From JAVBLV01 sp031553195 (GTDB lineage Bacteria; Bacteroidota; Bacteroidia; Bacteroidales; P3): a stretch of DNA of 47,076 nucleotides. Location of the stretch: positions 1-47,076 of the forward strand of contig JAVBLV010000073.1 of assembly GCA_031553195.1 (NCBI GenBank). Reading direction: 5' to 3'. The notes under the pieces were generated by a model. It was not told the DNA's origin and did no database searches. It was given only the letters and a program-made list of their open reading frames with translations. The translations under genes and the position numbers were made by a program. Of the stretch, positions 1-10,892 are shown in pieces. Numbering within the stretch: position 1 is the first letter of the stretch; every line of letters begins with the position of its first letter.

Positions 1-136
1 CGATGAATTACAATGCTTTACTAATCCAGCGAATTTATCGCATGTTTGGGCTAAAGCCAAACATGATTAAAAATAACCAAAACCTCAAAGAACTTATTTA
101 TTTCGGAACTAAAGCCGTTTAATTTTTAACGGACTA
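1..136. other. 5' flank of the adhesin: hairpin-rich sequence, no gene recognised
   Basis: This stretch does not look like the adhesin that follows. It contains a perfect hairpin (arms catgtttgg at 41-49 and ccaaacatg at 57-65, loop gctaaag) and weaker inverted repeats around 103-133 (cggaactaaagccg; ccgtt...aacgg). A 39-codon open frame (3-122, starting MNYNALLIQR) has no recognisable homology. The 'ctaaag' loop flanked by complementary arms resembles short dispersed palindromic repeats that I associate with Bacteroidetes genomes; that identification is from memory. The adhesin frame has a stop at 110-112 and no ATG before the coding similarity begins. Confidence 0.45.
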
Positions 137-3100
137 TTGAATCAAGCCAAAACAAATATTAATGTTAAGGAAAACGATAGCGACCCAGAGGGCGGCGTTT
201 TAAATGATCCGTCTATTGTTAGTAATGTAAAGCGCGGCGCTTTGACCTCAAATGGAAATGGAACATTTAACTATACGCCTGCTGAAAATTTTGTGGGAGT
301 TGATCAATTTTCATATAGGGTATGTAACGCCCAAGGGGTATGCGATACGGCTATTGCATATATTATGGTGTTTTCTGATACGGTTTGTAATCATTATATT
401 AAAGCCTTACCTGATAACTATACAGTCGCTAAATTCGATACCTTAAAAGTAGTCGATCCTAATGGCATTTTGAAAAACGATAACTGGCCCAATGGTCAGA
501 TACCTGGAGTAACGGTAGTTACCCCTACAGATAATGGAACGCTTAGCGTAAATTCCGACGGGACTTTCACTTATATCCCCAATTTGCATTATTCGGGCCC
601 TGACGTTTTTTCGTACCGTTTGTGCACCGATAGTCCTACAGTAGAATGCGATACCGCTTGGGTAAATATTTTCGTGACCGAACGTCCCTGTCCGGATCCG
701 GTAAACCTGGCGCTTATAAATGATACGCTTCCGGTCTGTGCTACCGATTCTATTGACCTGAATACGTTTATCGATTTTGTTGCAAGCGCTAATCTGGATA
801 CGGTTTATTTTTATTCCGACGGCAATCTGCAAGATACGTTAACCGGCTCTTTTGTTAAAACGCAGGGTTGGTACTACATTCAAGCCGATAATATTTATAC
901 TTGCAGCGTTTATGATTCGGTTTACGTAATAGTAAATCCGGTAAGCGCGAGCGGTTTGCTGAATGGCGCGACAACTGTTTGCGCGAGCGGCAATAGCACG
1001 CAATTGACGTTAACAGGAAAAACCGGTAATGTAATAAAATGGCAGCAAGCGGCGAGCCCGTTTATCGATTGGTCTGATATTCTTATAACAGATACGGCTT
1101 ATTTAGTAGCTAATTTAACAGCGACAACTCAATACCGCGTCATTGTCCAGAGTGGCGTATGTTTGCCGGATACTTCATCTATTGCTACTATTACGGTGGA
1201 TTCTGCCAGCAAGGGAGGAGTATTGTCGAAAGATACCACCATTTGTTCGGGGGGCACGGTCAACTTGGTTTTGACAGGCTATACCGGAAATATTGTTCGT
1301 TGGGAATATGCCGTATCGCCTTTCAATGGCTGGGTTCCCATCGCTAATACCAATGAAACATTAACAACCGAACCACTGACAGCTACCCGCCAATACCGCG
1401 TAGTAGTGCAAAACGGCGTATGTCCGGCAGTGAATTCTGATACTGCAATAATTACAGTGAAGCAGATAGCAACTGATTTGACTATTACCGCTTCTAATAT
1501 GACTGTATGTACGGGAACCGACGTAATGCTTACGGCTACTTCAACGGTTGTTGCAAATCCGGGTTATACCTGGTATACCGATCAAACCACTACTGATACC
1601 TTGGCTACGGGTTCAAGTTTTAATGTCGGCATTCTTACTACAAATTTAACCCATGATACTGTATTCTATGTTTCGGTAGGAGGGAGCAACTATTGTGAAA
1701 ACTTGCAGGGTACTCGGAAGGCAGTGACGGTGAATATACGTCAAATGCCTGTATTGGAACTTACGGCGCCTTATTATACTTTGTGTGGAAAAACAAGGTT
1801 TGATAGTATAACCGCTACAGTTACCGGTAGTAGCGATGGCATTGCTTCAAGATACGAATGGCAAAGATATAATTTCAGCACAAAAACTTATGCTTCCAGC
1901 GGCAATTTTGCACCCAGTATAAGCGGAAATATCACTAATATAAATCAAATACCTAAAACTACTTACTTGCCTTCTACGCCCGACGGGGATACCATTATAT
2001 TGAAAATGCAGGTAAATACAAATATTTGCGGTTGGATAAGCGATTCGGTAATATTATACAAAAATGCAAATAATCCTGCAGGAACTATCGAAATCGTTTC
2101 TCAGCCGGAAGGTAAGCAAGAAGCTTGTGTAGATACGGTTTATATCGTAAAAATTACCGATGCCGGCACAGGCGGATTAACAAATATTAATGTCGTTTTA
2201 TGGGATTGGATTGCAACAGGCTTACAGGCTACGGATATTGCTTATACAACGGATGAAGACTACGCCAATACAACCGATTGGGTTTCGCTAACCCGGGTGG
2301 GAGATTCTGTACAGCCGGCGCCGGGACAATGGTCATTAATATATGATGCATATATTGCCGCTATTCCCGATACAATTAAGATTGAAAATGGAAATTCAAT
2401 GTATATACGTTATACCGTAAGTCCTGAATGTGAATTTTATGCCGGCGGAGGTATCGTATTTCTATTGAATGGAACAGATGTTTGCCATTCCAATAATGTT
2501 AAAGAAAGCAGGGATACGTCAGATATTTTCGAATTTGATTGGGGTGATGCTATAACGCTTGTACAATGCGGGTTGGAAAGTATCATAACGCCTGATACGG
2601 TGAATAACCAAACATTGGGTAAAATGACTACATGGAAAGTTAAATATTGGTTAGATGATGTGACAGGTAATGTATTTAATCCTACAGATTCGATATATTT
2701 TGTAATTCCACCCGGAACCGTATTGAAAGACTCTGTAATCAGGGCGACAGGCGACGGCGGTTTTTATAACGACGTTAAACCAAGAAGGTCTAACCACCAG
2801 ACTAATATTTATCCCGAATTTATCATTCCGGTTGTTTCAACTCTTAGTCCCGGCGATACCGTAGAATTTGAGTTTGATATTTTGGTAACAGGAAATGCTT
2901 TTTGTGGTATGGAAGATGGTTTGTATATGGAAATCATATACAAGGGAACGAAAGAATGTCGTGGACAAAATTGTAACTTCTACCAAACAGAAGCCGGTAG
3001 CTATCCGACTTTAACTATAGATTGGTACGATTATGTGCTTGCAGACAATCAGGGGAATAGTTATGGCGTAATGAAGAATGAAAAATGGACGGGGAGTTTT

Positions 3101-6100
3101 ATGCTTACGGCATTAGACAGTATTATCGGAAATGATCAGGATACCATTTATATTGATTTTTATGTTGATTTGGATAATGATGGATATTTAACCGAAGATC
3201 TGGATTCATTAGTGCATACTTTTAAAATAGCCACTAAAACATCAATGCCATCGGGGACTTCATTCCCATTGTATATTACGGATAGCATTCCTACTGTAGA
3301 AGGCTATCAATTGTTGGCCCGTACCCGTAGCGACATTTTGTGTAGCGAAACGCACATTCCTATTGCTACTCTTTTCGGAGAAGATCGTCATTGTCAAAAC
3401 GACACGATTGTTTATGTCACAGCGCCTGATAAAGGTAGTTACATTTACAAGGTAATGGACGCTATTACCGGAGCTACGCCACTGACTGTAGAACGTTTAC
3501 CTTTGGAAGGCAATTCTACATGGGCCGTTTCAGATTCGGCAATGAGAGTCGTTTTTAAAGAACCGGGGAATTATAAAGTACAGGTACAATACAATGAATA
3601 TGCAAATACATCCAATGAAAGGACGCTTAATCCTACGCAAATATTTGTGGGTATTATTCCAAAACCATATTTAGCATTGACGGGATTACAGGATACTACT
3701 GTTTGCGAAGGTTCTTCAACAATAGAACTCAGTCATTTCTTTCAGGATACGGTAAGCGCTAATGCCGGATCGACCATACTGAATTATGAACGGAAAGAAT
3801 CTGATGGAAGCTACACTTTGATAGGCAGCGGATCGCCCTTTTTTGTGGCTCCTTTAGAATCAATAACCTACCGTATATCTGCAACATCCGGCGCTTTGGG
3901 TTGTAATTCTGTGGATACGCTTGAATTTACGGTAAATGTGAGTAAGATGCCACAGATCGCAAATGTCAAAGTACATACGCAGCCTACTTGTCAAGACCCG
4001 GCAGGAAGTATCCAGGCGAGCGTGGTCGGCGGAAGCGGTATTTATAAATATAGTCTGAATAATGAGGCAGGGCCTTATGCTGATTTACCGGTTAACGGAA
4101 TTATTGGAAACTTGCCGGTTGGCGATTATACTGTATATATAAAAGATACGGTGCAAAAAGGTTGCGCCGCTTCTATTAGTGGAACGGTTAGTTTGAATGC
4201 TTACAACAGCGGTTTATCGGTAATTGCTTCCGCTGATACTGTTGAAACTTGCAGCGATACGACAGGCGTAATACGTTTAACAGTCAACGGCGGCGCTTGG
4301 CCTTATCAATATAAATTAGATAATGGAAATTATACAGTTCTTCCGGCTAGCGGCATTATTGACAGCGTAACAGCCGGTAGTCATAGCGTTACGGTAATGG
4401 ATGCCACAGGTTGTACTGCCACGGCAGGCGCTGTAAGAGTGAATGTCCGGAATGGCGTAGGTATTGATTTAACCCAAATAACGGCAGCCGCTTGCGATTC
4501 TACCGGATGGGCGCGGATTACGGCTTCAAATGGAATAATGCCTTATAGTTACCGTGTAGGTGGAAAAGGTTGGGTAGAAATGAACGGTACAACTGACTCT
4601 ACACGTTTGCTTGCCGGTATACACGAAATTTTTGTAAAGGATTCGAATAATTGCGAATCATCAAGTATTATTACTATAGAAAATACGGATTCTGATATAT
4701 CCTTGACTTTGAATGATATAACAGATGCGCTTTGCAACGGGACGGGAAGCGGAAGCATCAGCATTACAGCGGCGGGTAAAGCGCCTTTGTATTACAGCCT
4801 CGATGGCGGAAATACGCGTACTTCTGTTGTTGCCGGAACCAGCGTTGTAATTAACGATTTATCGGTAGGACAATACAGCATTATGCTTTTTGATAAAGAT
4901 AGTTGTGTAACCGTAATTGATAAAATTCTGATCGATAAACAAATAGACTTTATCCAAGCCAATGATGATCGTGCGGTTACTTACATAAACCAATCCGTAA
5001 ATGGGAATATTTTAGATAATGACTATGACTACAACTATTCAGTATTAACAAGGGTAAGTAGTACTGCGCCTTTGCATGGAACTATTACAATAGCTGCCAA
5101 CGGCGCATATGTTTATTCGCCTGCAACGGGTTTCATTGGAAAGGATAGCGTTCGTTACGCGGTTAAAAATGCTTGCGGGTTAATGGATTCGGCATGGTTG
5201 CATATAGAGGTGTTATTGTCCGTCATTCCTGATGGAACTTGTTTGCTTATGATTAACAATGATAATGGTTTGACAAAAATAAATCAATCGGTTGTTATTC
5301 CTGATGTGATAAGCAACGATAGGGATTTGAATGGGGGCGCTTTATCAATACCGACTATTGTGGATAGCACATTGCGGGGAACGTTGACAAACAATGGCGA
5401 TGGAAGTTTTACTTACAAACCGGATTCAAACTTTGTGGGTACCGATAAATTCACTTACCGCGTATGCAACAGTACTATTCCTGATTGTTGCGATACTGCT
5501 ACCGTTCTGATTAGCGTTTGGAATGAGGATATTTACGATACGACTATTATAGCTGAACCGGATCTTTATATCGTCGCCAAATACGACACCTTGAAAATGC
5601 CTGCACAAGGAATTTTAACCAATGATCATTATCCGTCCGGAACGCCTGTAATCAATATTGCGGCGACAGATTCCACACAGCATGGGAAATTGACTATCAA
5701 TCAGGATGGCAGTTTCATTTATTTACCTGACCTGGGTTATTCCGGTTCCGACGGTTTCACTTATACATTGTGCGTACTTGAAAAGCCTACGCTTGTATGT
5801 GCCGCTACTTATGTTACTATTATTGTAACGGAAAGAGCTTGTCCCGATACTGTAATTTTGGAAGCAAAGGACACCTTGCCCATTTGTCAGGGCGCAATGG
5901 TAGATTTGAATACGGCTATTAACTTTAATACAAGTCAAAATTTTGATACGGTTTATTTCTATTCAGATCGGGGGTTTACAAACAATATAACTGCAAACCC
6001 TATAGTTGGCGCCCAAGGTTATTACTATATCAAAGCTGATAATAAATACGCTTGCAGCGTTTACGATTCAGTGTACGTAAATGTTAATCCGTTGCCGACA

Positions 6101-9100
6101 GTAGCTATTATTGGCGGAAATAGAAATGTAACATTATGTGCCAGAAATGATAGTACATTCAACCTGAAAGCAATGGCAATCGTCACAGCCAGTGGCGATT
6201 CGTTACAATTCAGTAGAAGCAAAAACTTTGTTCCGCTCATTCCAACGATATTAACCGTAAATATAGGAACCCGTGATTCTGTTTATGTGCGCGCATTTAA
6301 TTCTCAGACGGGTTGTGCCAGTTCCGTAATAGATTCTATTAAATTTACTTTAAACAGACTCCCTCAAGTGACATTATTTACAGGTACGGATTCTGTTTGT
6401 TTAGGCTCAAGCGTAACGATTAATAATCCTTGCCCTGTTAATTCAAATTGTAATTGGGTAGCCGCTAATTCAACGGTTATTAATTTAGTGAATCCCAATA
6501 CAAATTCAGTAGATGTAAAAGGATTGGCTTTCGGAACTTCTATGATCTACCATATTGCAATAGACAATATCACAGGTTGCCGTGATACGGCCAAATTATC
6601 GTTTAAGGTGAATCCATTGCCTTTAATAACAGCCTTTGGCGCCCCTGATTCGGTTTGTTTTGGCATAACGAAGTCTATTTCCAATGCCTGTCCTGTCAAT
6701 GCAACTTGTACATGGGTAGCGGCTAACGGAAATGTTACATTGGACAACCCCCAAGGAAACACGGTAAATGTAACCGGAGCGACAGTGGGCGATGTAATGA
6801 TTTACCATATTGCTGTTGATAATATAAGCGGATGTGTTGATACGGCTAAATTATCGTTTAAAGTAAACGGGATACCAACGTTAATTGAAAAACGCGACAC
6901 GACGATTTGCACCGGTCAAAGCGTAGACTTGAATGTACTGGTTGCGTTGAACGCCAATACTTCGGCAACATTCTACAATGCGATAAATGGAACTTTAATC
7001 AATCCGGCCGTTGTATCTCCTACCGATACGACAAAATATTACATTTTAGTCACGAACCAAACAACAACTTGCGCCTCTTGGGATTCGCTAACGGTAAATG
7101 TTAATCCATTGCCTGCCTTGTTAAGCAAACGCGACACGACGATTTGCAATGGTCAAAGCGTAGACTTGAATGTGTTGGTTACGGTTGGAACCGATACAAC
7201 GGTAGCTTTCTACACGTCTGTAAATGGAACTTTAATCAATCCGGCCGTTGTATCTCCTACCGATACGACAAAATATTACATTTTAGTCACGAACCAAACA
7301 ACAACTTGTACGTCCTGGGATTCGCTAACGGTGAATGTTAATCCATTGCCTGCCTTGTTAAGCAAACGCGATACGACAATTTGCAACGGTCAGAGCATGG
7401 ACTTGAATGTATTGGTTACGGTTGGAACCGATACAACGGTAGCTTTCTACACGTCCGTAAATGGAACTTTAATCAATTCGGCCGTTGTATCTCCTACCGA
7501 TACGACAAAATATTACATTTTAGTCACGAACCAAACAACAACTTGTACGTCTTGGGATTCGTTAACGGTGAATGTTAATCCATTGCCTGCTTTGTTAAGC
7601 AAACGCGACACGACAATCTGTAACGGCCAGAGCGTGGACTTGAATGTGTTGGTTACGTTAAACGCCAATACTTCTGCGACATTCTACAATGCAATAAACG
7701 GAACGGCAATCAATCCTGCAACGGTAAGTCCTGCTGCTACGACAAAATATTATATTTTGGTAACGAACCAAATAACGACTTGCACGTCCTGGGATTCGCT
7801 AATGGTAAATGTTACGCCTGTTCCTGCCTTGTTAAGCAAACGCGACACGACGATTTGCACCGGTCAAAGCGTAGACTTGAATGTGTTGGTTACGTTGAAC
7901 GCCAATACTTCGGCGACATTCTACAATGCGATGAACGGAACGGCAATCAATCCTGCAACGGTAAGTCCTGCTGCTACTACGAAGTATTATGTTTTGGTTA
8001 GCAGTACCGCAACGACTTGCGCCTCTTGGGATTCGTTATCGGTGAATGTTACGCCTGTTCCTGCCTTGTTAAGCAAACGCGACACGACAGTCTGTAACGG
8101 TCAAAGCGTAGACTTGAATGTATTGGTTACGTTGAACGCCAATACTTCTGCGACATTCTATAATGCGATAAACGGAACGGTAATCAACCCTGCAACGGTA
8201 AGTCCTATTATTACGACAAAATACTATATTTTGGTTAGCAGTACCGCAACGACTTGCGCCTCTTGGGATTCGTTAACGGTGAATGTTACGCCTGTTCCTG
8301 CTTTGTTAAGCAAACGCGACACGACAATCTGTAACGGCCAGAGCGTGGACTTGAATGTGTTGGTTACGTTAAACGCCAATACTTCTGCGACATTCTACAA
8401 TGCGATGAACGGAACGGTAATCAACCCTGCAACGGTAAGTCCCGCTGCTACTACGAAGTATTATATCCTGGTTAGCAGTACCACAACAACTTGCGCCTCC
8501 TGGGATTCGTTGACGGTGAATGTTAATCCATTACCTGCCTTGTTAAGCAAACGCGACACGACAATCTGTAACGGCCAGAGCGTGGACTTGAATGTGTTGG
8601 TTACGTTAAACGCCAATACTTCGGCAACATTCTACAATGCGATAAACGGAACGGTAATCAACCCTGCAACGGTAAGTCCCGCTGCTACTACGAAGTATTA
8701 TGTTTTGGTTAGCAGTACCGCAACAACTTGCACGTCTTGGGATTCGCTAACGGTGAATGTCAATGCGGCCCCTGCGTTGTTAAGCAAACGCGACACGACG
8801 ATTTGCAATGGTCAAAGCGTAGACTTGAATGTATTGGTTACGTTGAACGCCAATACTTCTGCGACATTCTACAATGCGATAAACGGAACGGCAATCAACC
8901 CTGCAACGGTAAGTCCTGTTATTACGACAAAATATTATATTTTGGTAACGAACCAAATAACGACTTGTACGTCCTGGGATTCGTTGATGGTGAATGTCAA
9001 TGCGGCTCCTGCCTTGTTAAGCAAACGCGACACGACGATTTGCAATGGTAAAAGCGTAGACTTGAATGTATTAGTTACGTTGAACGCCAATACTTCTGCG

Positions 9101-10834
9101 ACATTCTACAATGCAATGAACGGAACGGTAATCAACCCTGCAACGGTAAGTCCTGCTACGACGACGAAGTATTATATCTTGGTTGGCAGTACCGCAACAA
9201 CTTGCACGTCTTGGGATTCGTTAACGGTGAATGTCAATGCTAAGCCAGAGTTTTCTTTTGCCGATATGTCGGTTTGCGCGCCAAACTCAATTGATTTGAG
9301 AAGTTTGAGATTACAATCGGGAGATACTGTAGGTTTATTCTTAAGTTATTACGATAATACTTATAGACTATTAAGCAATCCGGTGGCGTCCGTTTCCGGG
9401 GTTTACCATATTATCGGTGAAAATACAAATGGTTGCAGCGACACTTCTACTGTTACGGCAACTATCAATCCGACTCCTTCAAAATCCGATATTATATCTG
9501 CTACGGGCGATACAATTTGTAGCGGTCGCACTGCAACTTTACATGCTACTGCAACTGCTAATAATACGCCGGTTTGGTATCGTAATTCCGCTTTAACAGA
9601 TAGCGTTGGGGAAGGAAACACCTTTATCACTCCTGTTTTGACTGTCAGTACCGCTTATTATGTAGTTGCGCGCAATGCTAACGGTTGTCAAGCCATTGAG
9701 GAAAATGCCACAGTCGTTACTGTAAAAGTAAATACCGCGCCCGTATTCGTTACTTGTCCGGAAAATATTACAGTAACTATACAAGGGGATCAACCGGATA
9801 CGACAGTTGTGTATACGGCAACCGTTTCTGGAGTTCCATCGCCTGCCCTGACTTACATATTCAGCGGAGCAACTACCGGTTCCGGAACAGGAACAGGCAG
9901 CGGGTCTGTTTTTGAAAAAGGAATTACTACTGTAAAAATCTTTGCAACCAATACATGCGGAATTGACAGTTGTATATTTACAGTTGCGGTGAAAGATGTA
10001 ATAAATCCTTGCGACAGCGTCTCGGCCACGCTTTCCGGCAATATTTCCATATGCGAAGGTTCCTTAGCAATGTTAACGGTTGTATTTACCGGAACAGGTC
10101 CATGGAATATTATATATACAGACGGAACGAATGAAGTAGACTTGACCAATATCACGCAAAATCCGCTTAGGATTTCTGTCAAACCGGATTATTCAACAAC
10201 CTACAGTTTGGTAGAGGTTAGCGCCGGCATTTGTATAGGAACCGTTCGCGGAACGGCGACAGTTACGGTTAATCCGATTCCTGCTTTGCCATTGTTGCAA
10301 ATATCGGGCGATACCCTGATAAATAGCGGAACGTCGACGACATTAACGGTAGTCACTCCTGTAAATGGAACTATCCGTTGGTATGGAGATATTATGTACA
10401 ACACTCTCCTTCAGCAAGGAAATAGCTATACAACGCCTTTGTTGTATAATGACACAAGTTACTATTTACGGTTAATTTCGGATAAAGGTTGCGAAAGCGC
10501 TACAAGTCAAAGGGTAAATGTGAAAATAAAGAAAAATTGCGTACTTGTACCCGAAGCCATTACTCCCAATGGAGACGGAGTTAATGATTACTTGATTATT
10601 AGTTGTATCGAAAATTATCCGAATAACAGACTCTTTATTTATAACCGTTGGAGCAACTTGATATTCGAAACGAAGGGTTATAATAACCAAGATATTAAGT
10701 GGGACGGATATAGTAATCAAAAATTAGTCGTTGGGGGAGGAAAGAAAGTACCTACAGGGACTTACTTCTATATCTTGGAACTTAACGACAAAGAAAAGAC
10801 GGTATTAAAAGGGTTTATTGAAGTAAGGTATTAA
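137..10834 (+). CDS. Giant T9SS type B surface adhesin with Ig-like, SprB and HYR domains (5'-incomplete)
   Basis: A cell-surface adhesin of at least 3565 residues. Domains in order: two cadherin-like/Big_9 domains (1-180), Ig-like CHU-type domains with paired Cys (180-540), a long less-defined region (560-1270), four SprB-type repeats (about 1284-1600, motif CxxxxGxI...GxYxVxVxDxxxC), three more Big_9 domains (1608-1898), Ig-like domains, ten near-identical 79-residue repeats (2252-3041), a HYR domain (about 3202-3290), further Ig-like domains, and a C-terminal gliding-motility/type B T9SS sorting domain (3472-3565, starting ITPNGDGVNDYL, with the typical IYNRWS and WDG motifs). The frame opens at 113 and the only available start is TTG at 137. 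There is no signal peptide, although a T9SS client must be Sec-exported, and the first residues lie inside a Big_9 domain. The true start is therefore lost, frameshifted or outside the window. The porP/sprF and PD40-OmpA genes follow, as in SprB-type loci. Confidence 0.9.
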   Translation: MNQAKTNINVKENDSDPEGGVLNDPSIVSNVKRGALTSNGNGTFNYTPAENFVGVDQFSYRVCNAQGVCDTAIAYIMVFSDTVCNHYIKALPDNYTVAKFDTLKVVDPNGILKNDNWPNGQIPGVTVVTPTDNGTLSVNSDGTFTYIPNLHYSGPDVFSYRLCTDSPTVECDTAWVNIFVTERPCPDPVNLALINDTLPVCATDSIDLNTFIDFVASANLDTVYFYSDGNLQDTLTGSFVKTQGWYYIQADNIYTCSVYDSVYVIVNPVSASGLLNGATTVCASGNSTQLTLTGKTGNVIKWQQAASPFIDWSDILITDTAYLVANLTATTQYRVIVQSGVCLPDTSSIATITVDSASKGGVLSKDTTICSGGTVNLVLTGYTGNIVRWEYAVSPFNGWVPIANTNETLTTEPLTATRQYRVVVQNGVCPAVNSDTAIITVKQIATDLTITASNMTVCTGTDVMLTATSTVVANPGYTWYTDQTTTDTLATGSSFNVGILTTNLTHDTVFYVSVGGSNYCENLQGTRKAVTVNIRQMPVLELTAPYYTLCGKTRFDSITATVTGSSDGIASRYEWQRYNFSTKTYASSGNFAPSISGNITNINQIPKTTYLPSTPDGDTIILKMQVNTNICGWISDSVILYKNANNPAGTIEIVSQPEGKQEACVDTVYIVKITDAGTGGLTNINVVLWDWIATGLQATDIAYTTDEDYANTTDWVSLTRVGDSVQPAPGQWSLIYDAYIAAIPDTIKIENGNSMYIRYTVSPECEFYAGGGIVFLLNGTDVCHSNNVKESRDTSDIFEFDWGDAITLVQCGLESIITPDTVNNQTLGKMTTWKVKYWLDDVTGNVFNPTDSIYFVIPPGTVLKDSVIRATGDGGFYNDVKPRRSNHQTNIYPEFIIPVVSTLSPGDTVEFEFDILVTGNAFCGMEDGLYMEIIYKGTKECRGQNCNFYQTEAGSYPTLTIDWYDYVLADNQGNSYGVMKNEKWTGSFMLTALDSIIGNDQDTIYIDFYVDLDNDGYLTEDLDSLVHTFKIATKTSMPSGTSFPLYITDSIPTVEGYQLLARTRSDILCSETHIPIATLFGEDRHCQNDTIVYVTAPDKGSYIYKVMDAITGATPLTVERLPLEGNSTWAVSDSAMRVVFKEPGNYKVQVQYNEYANTSNERTLNPTQIFVGIIPKPYLALTGLQDTTVCEGSSTIELSHFFQDTVSANAGSTILNYERKESDGSYTLIGSGSPFFVAPLESITYRISATSGALGCNSVDTLEFTVNVSKMPQIANVKVHTQPTCQDPAGSIQASVVGGSGIYKYSLNNEAGPYADLPVNGIIGNLPVGDYTVYIKDTVQKGCAASISGTVSLNAYNSGLSVIASADTVETCSDTTGVIRLTVNGGAWPYQYKLDNGNYTVLPASGIIDSVTAGSHSVTVMDATGCTATAGAVRVNVRNGVGIDLTQITAAACDSTGWARITASNGIMPYSYRVGGKGWVEMNGTTDSTRLLAGIHEIFVKDSNNCESSSIITIENTDSDISLTLNDITDALCNGTGSGSISITAAGKAPLYYSLDGGNTRTSVVAGTSVVINDLSVGQYSIMLFDKDSCVTVIDKILIDKQIDFIQANDDRAVTYINQSVNGNILDNDYDYNYSVLTRVSSTAPLHGTITIAANGAYVYSPATGFIGKDSVRYAVKNACGLMDSAWLHIEVLLSVIPDGTCLLMINNDNGLTKINQSVVIPDVISNDRDLNGGALSIPTIVDSTLRGTLTNNGDGSFTYKPDSNFVGTDKFTYRVCNSTIPDCCDTATVLISVWNEDIYDTTIIAEPDLYIVAKYDTLKMPAQGILTNDHYPSGTPVINIAATDSTQHGKLTINQDGSFIYLPDLGYSGSDGFTYTLCVLEKPTLVCAATYVTIIVTERACPDTVILEAKDTLPICQGAMVDLNTAINFNTSQNFDTVYFYSDRGFTNNITANPIVGAQGYYYIKADNKYACSVYDSVYVNVNPLPTVAIIGGNRNVTLCARNDSTFNLKAMAIVTASGDSLQFSRSKNFVPLIPTILTVNIGTRDSVYVRAFNSQTGCASSVIDSIKFTLNRLPQVTLFTGTDSVCLGSSVTINNPCPVNSNCNWVAANSTVINLVNPNTNSVDVKGLAFGTSMIYHIAIDNITGCRDTAKLSFKVNPLPLITAFGAPDSVCFGITKSISNACPVNATCTWVAANGNVTLDNPQGNTVNVTGATVGDVMIYHIAVDNISGCVDTAKLSFKVNGIPTLIEKRDTTICTGQSVDLNVLVALNANTSATFYNAINGTLINPAVVSPTDTTKYYILVTNQTTTCASWDSLTVNVNPLPALLSKRDTTICNGQSVDLNVLVTVGTDTTVAFYTSVNGTLINPAVVSPTDTTKYYILVTNQTTTCTSWDSLTVNVNPLPALLSKRDTTICNGQSMDLNVLVTVGTDTTVAFYTSVNGTLINSAVVSPTDTTKYYILVTNQTTTCTSWDSLTVNVNPLPALLSKRDTTICNGQSVDLNVLVTLNANTSATFYNAINGTAINPATVSPAATTKYYILVTNQITTCTSWDSLMVNVTPVPALLSKRDTTICTGQSVDLNVLVTLNANTSATFYNAMNGTAINPATVSPAATTKYYVLVSSTATTCASWDSLSVNVTPVPALLSKRDTTVCNGQSVDLNVLVTLNANTSATFYNAINGTVINPATVSPIITTKYYILVSSTATTCASWDSLTVNVTPVPALLSKRDTTICNGQSVDLNVLVTLNANTSATFYNAMNGTVINPATVSPAATTKYYILVSSTTTTCASWDSLTVNVNPLPALLSKRDTTICNGQSVDLNVLVTLNANTSATFYNAINGTVINPATVSPAATTKYYVLVSSTATTCTSWDSLTVNVNAAPALLSKRDTTICNGQSVDLNVLVTLNANTSATFYNAINGTAINPATVSPVITTKYYILVTNQITTCTSWDSLMVNVNAAPALLSKRDTTICNGKSVDLNVLVTLNANTSATFYNAMNGTVINPATVSPATTTKYYILVGSTATTCTSWDSLTVNVNAKPEFSFADMSVCAPNSIDLRSLRLQSGDTVGLFLSYYDNTYRLLSNPVASVSGVYHIIGENTNGCSDTSTVTATINPTPSKSDIISATGDTICSGRTATLHATATANNTPVWYRNSALTDSVGEGNTFITPVLTVSTAYYVVARNANGCQAIEENATVVTVKVNTAPVFVTCPENITVTIQGDQPDTTVVYTATVSGVPSPALTYIFSGATTGSGTGTGSGSVFEKGITTVKIFATNTCGIDSCIFTVAVKDVINPCDSVSATLSGNISICEGSLAMLTVVFTGTGPWNIIYTDGTNEVDLTNITQNPLRISVKPDYSTTYSLVEVSAGICIGTVRGTATVTVNPIPALPLLQISGDTLINSGTSTTLTVVTPVNGTIRWYGDIMYNTLLQQGNSYTTPLLYNDTSYYLRLISDKGCESATSQRVNVKIKKNCVLVPEAITPNGDGVNDYLIISCIENYPNNRLFIYNRWSNLIFETKGYNNQDIKWDGYSNQKLVVGGGKKVPTGTYFYILELNDKEKTVLKGFIEVRY
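6890..9259 (+). repeat. Ten tandem 237-bp (79-residue) repeats within the adhesin
   Basis: Each unit begins KRDTTIC(N/T)GQS and contains SWDSLTVNV near its end. Ten in-frame copies start every 237 bases from 6890 to 9023. Units 2-3 carry a GTDTTVAFYTS variant and the others NANTSATFYNA. The linkers NPLPALLS, TPVPALLS and NAAPALLS are shuffled among units, which indicates recombination or gene conversion. Every unit keeps two Cys (TIC and TTC), suggesting one disulfide per Ig-like domain. Confidence 0.97.
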
Positions 10835-10892
10835 TATTGTAAAAAAATAAAATCTTTTATAAAAATATATTAAATACAAAGATATTATTTAA

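Noticed and set aside
6907..9051. Several overlapping plus-strand frames inside the 237-bp repeats, encoding repeated MQWSKRRLEC-like peptides
   Set aside because: They recur with exactly the repeat period in the wrong frame of the adhesin and are shadows of its coding sequence.
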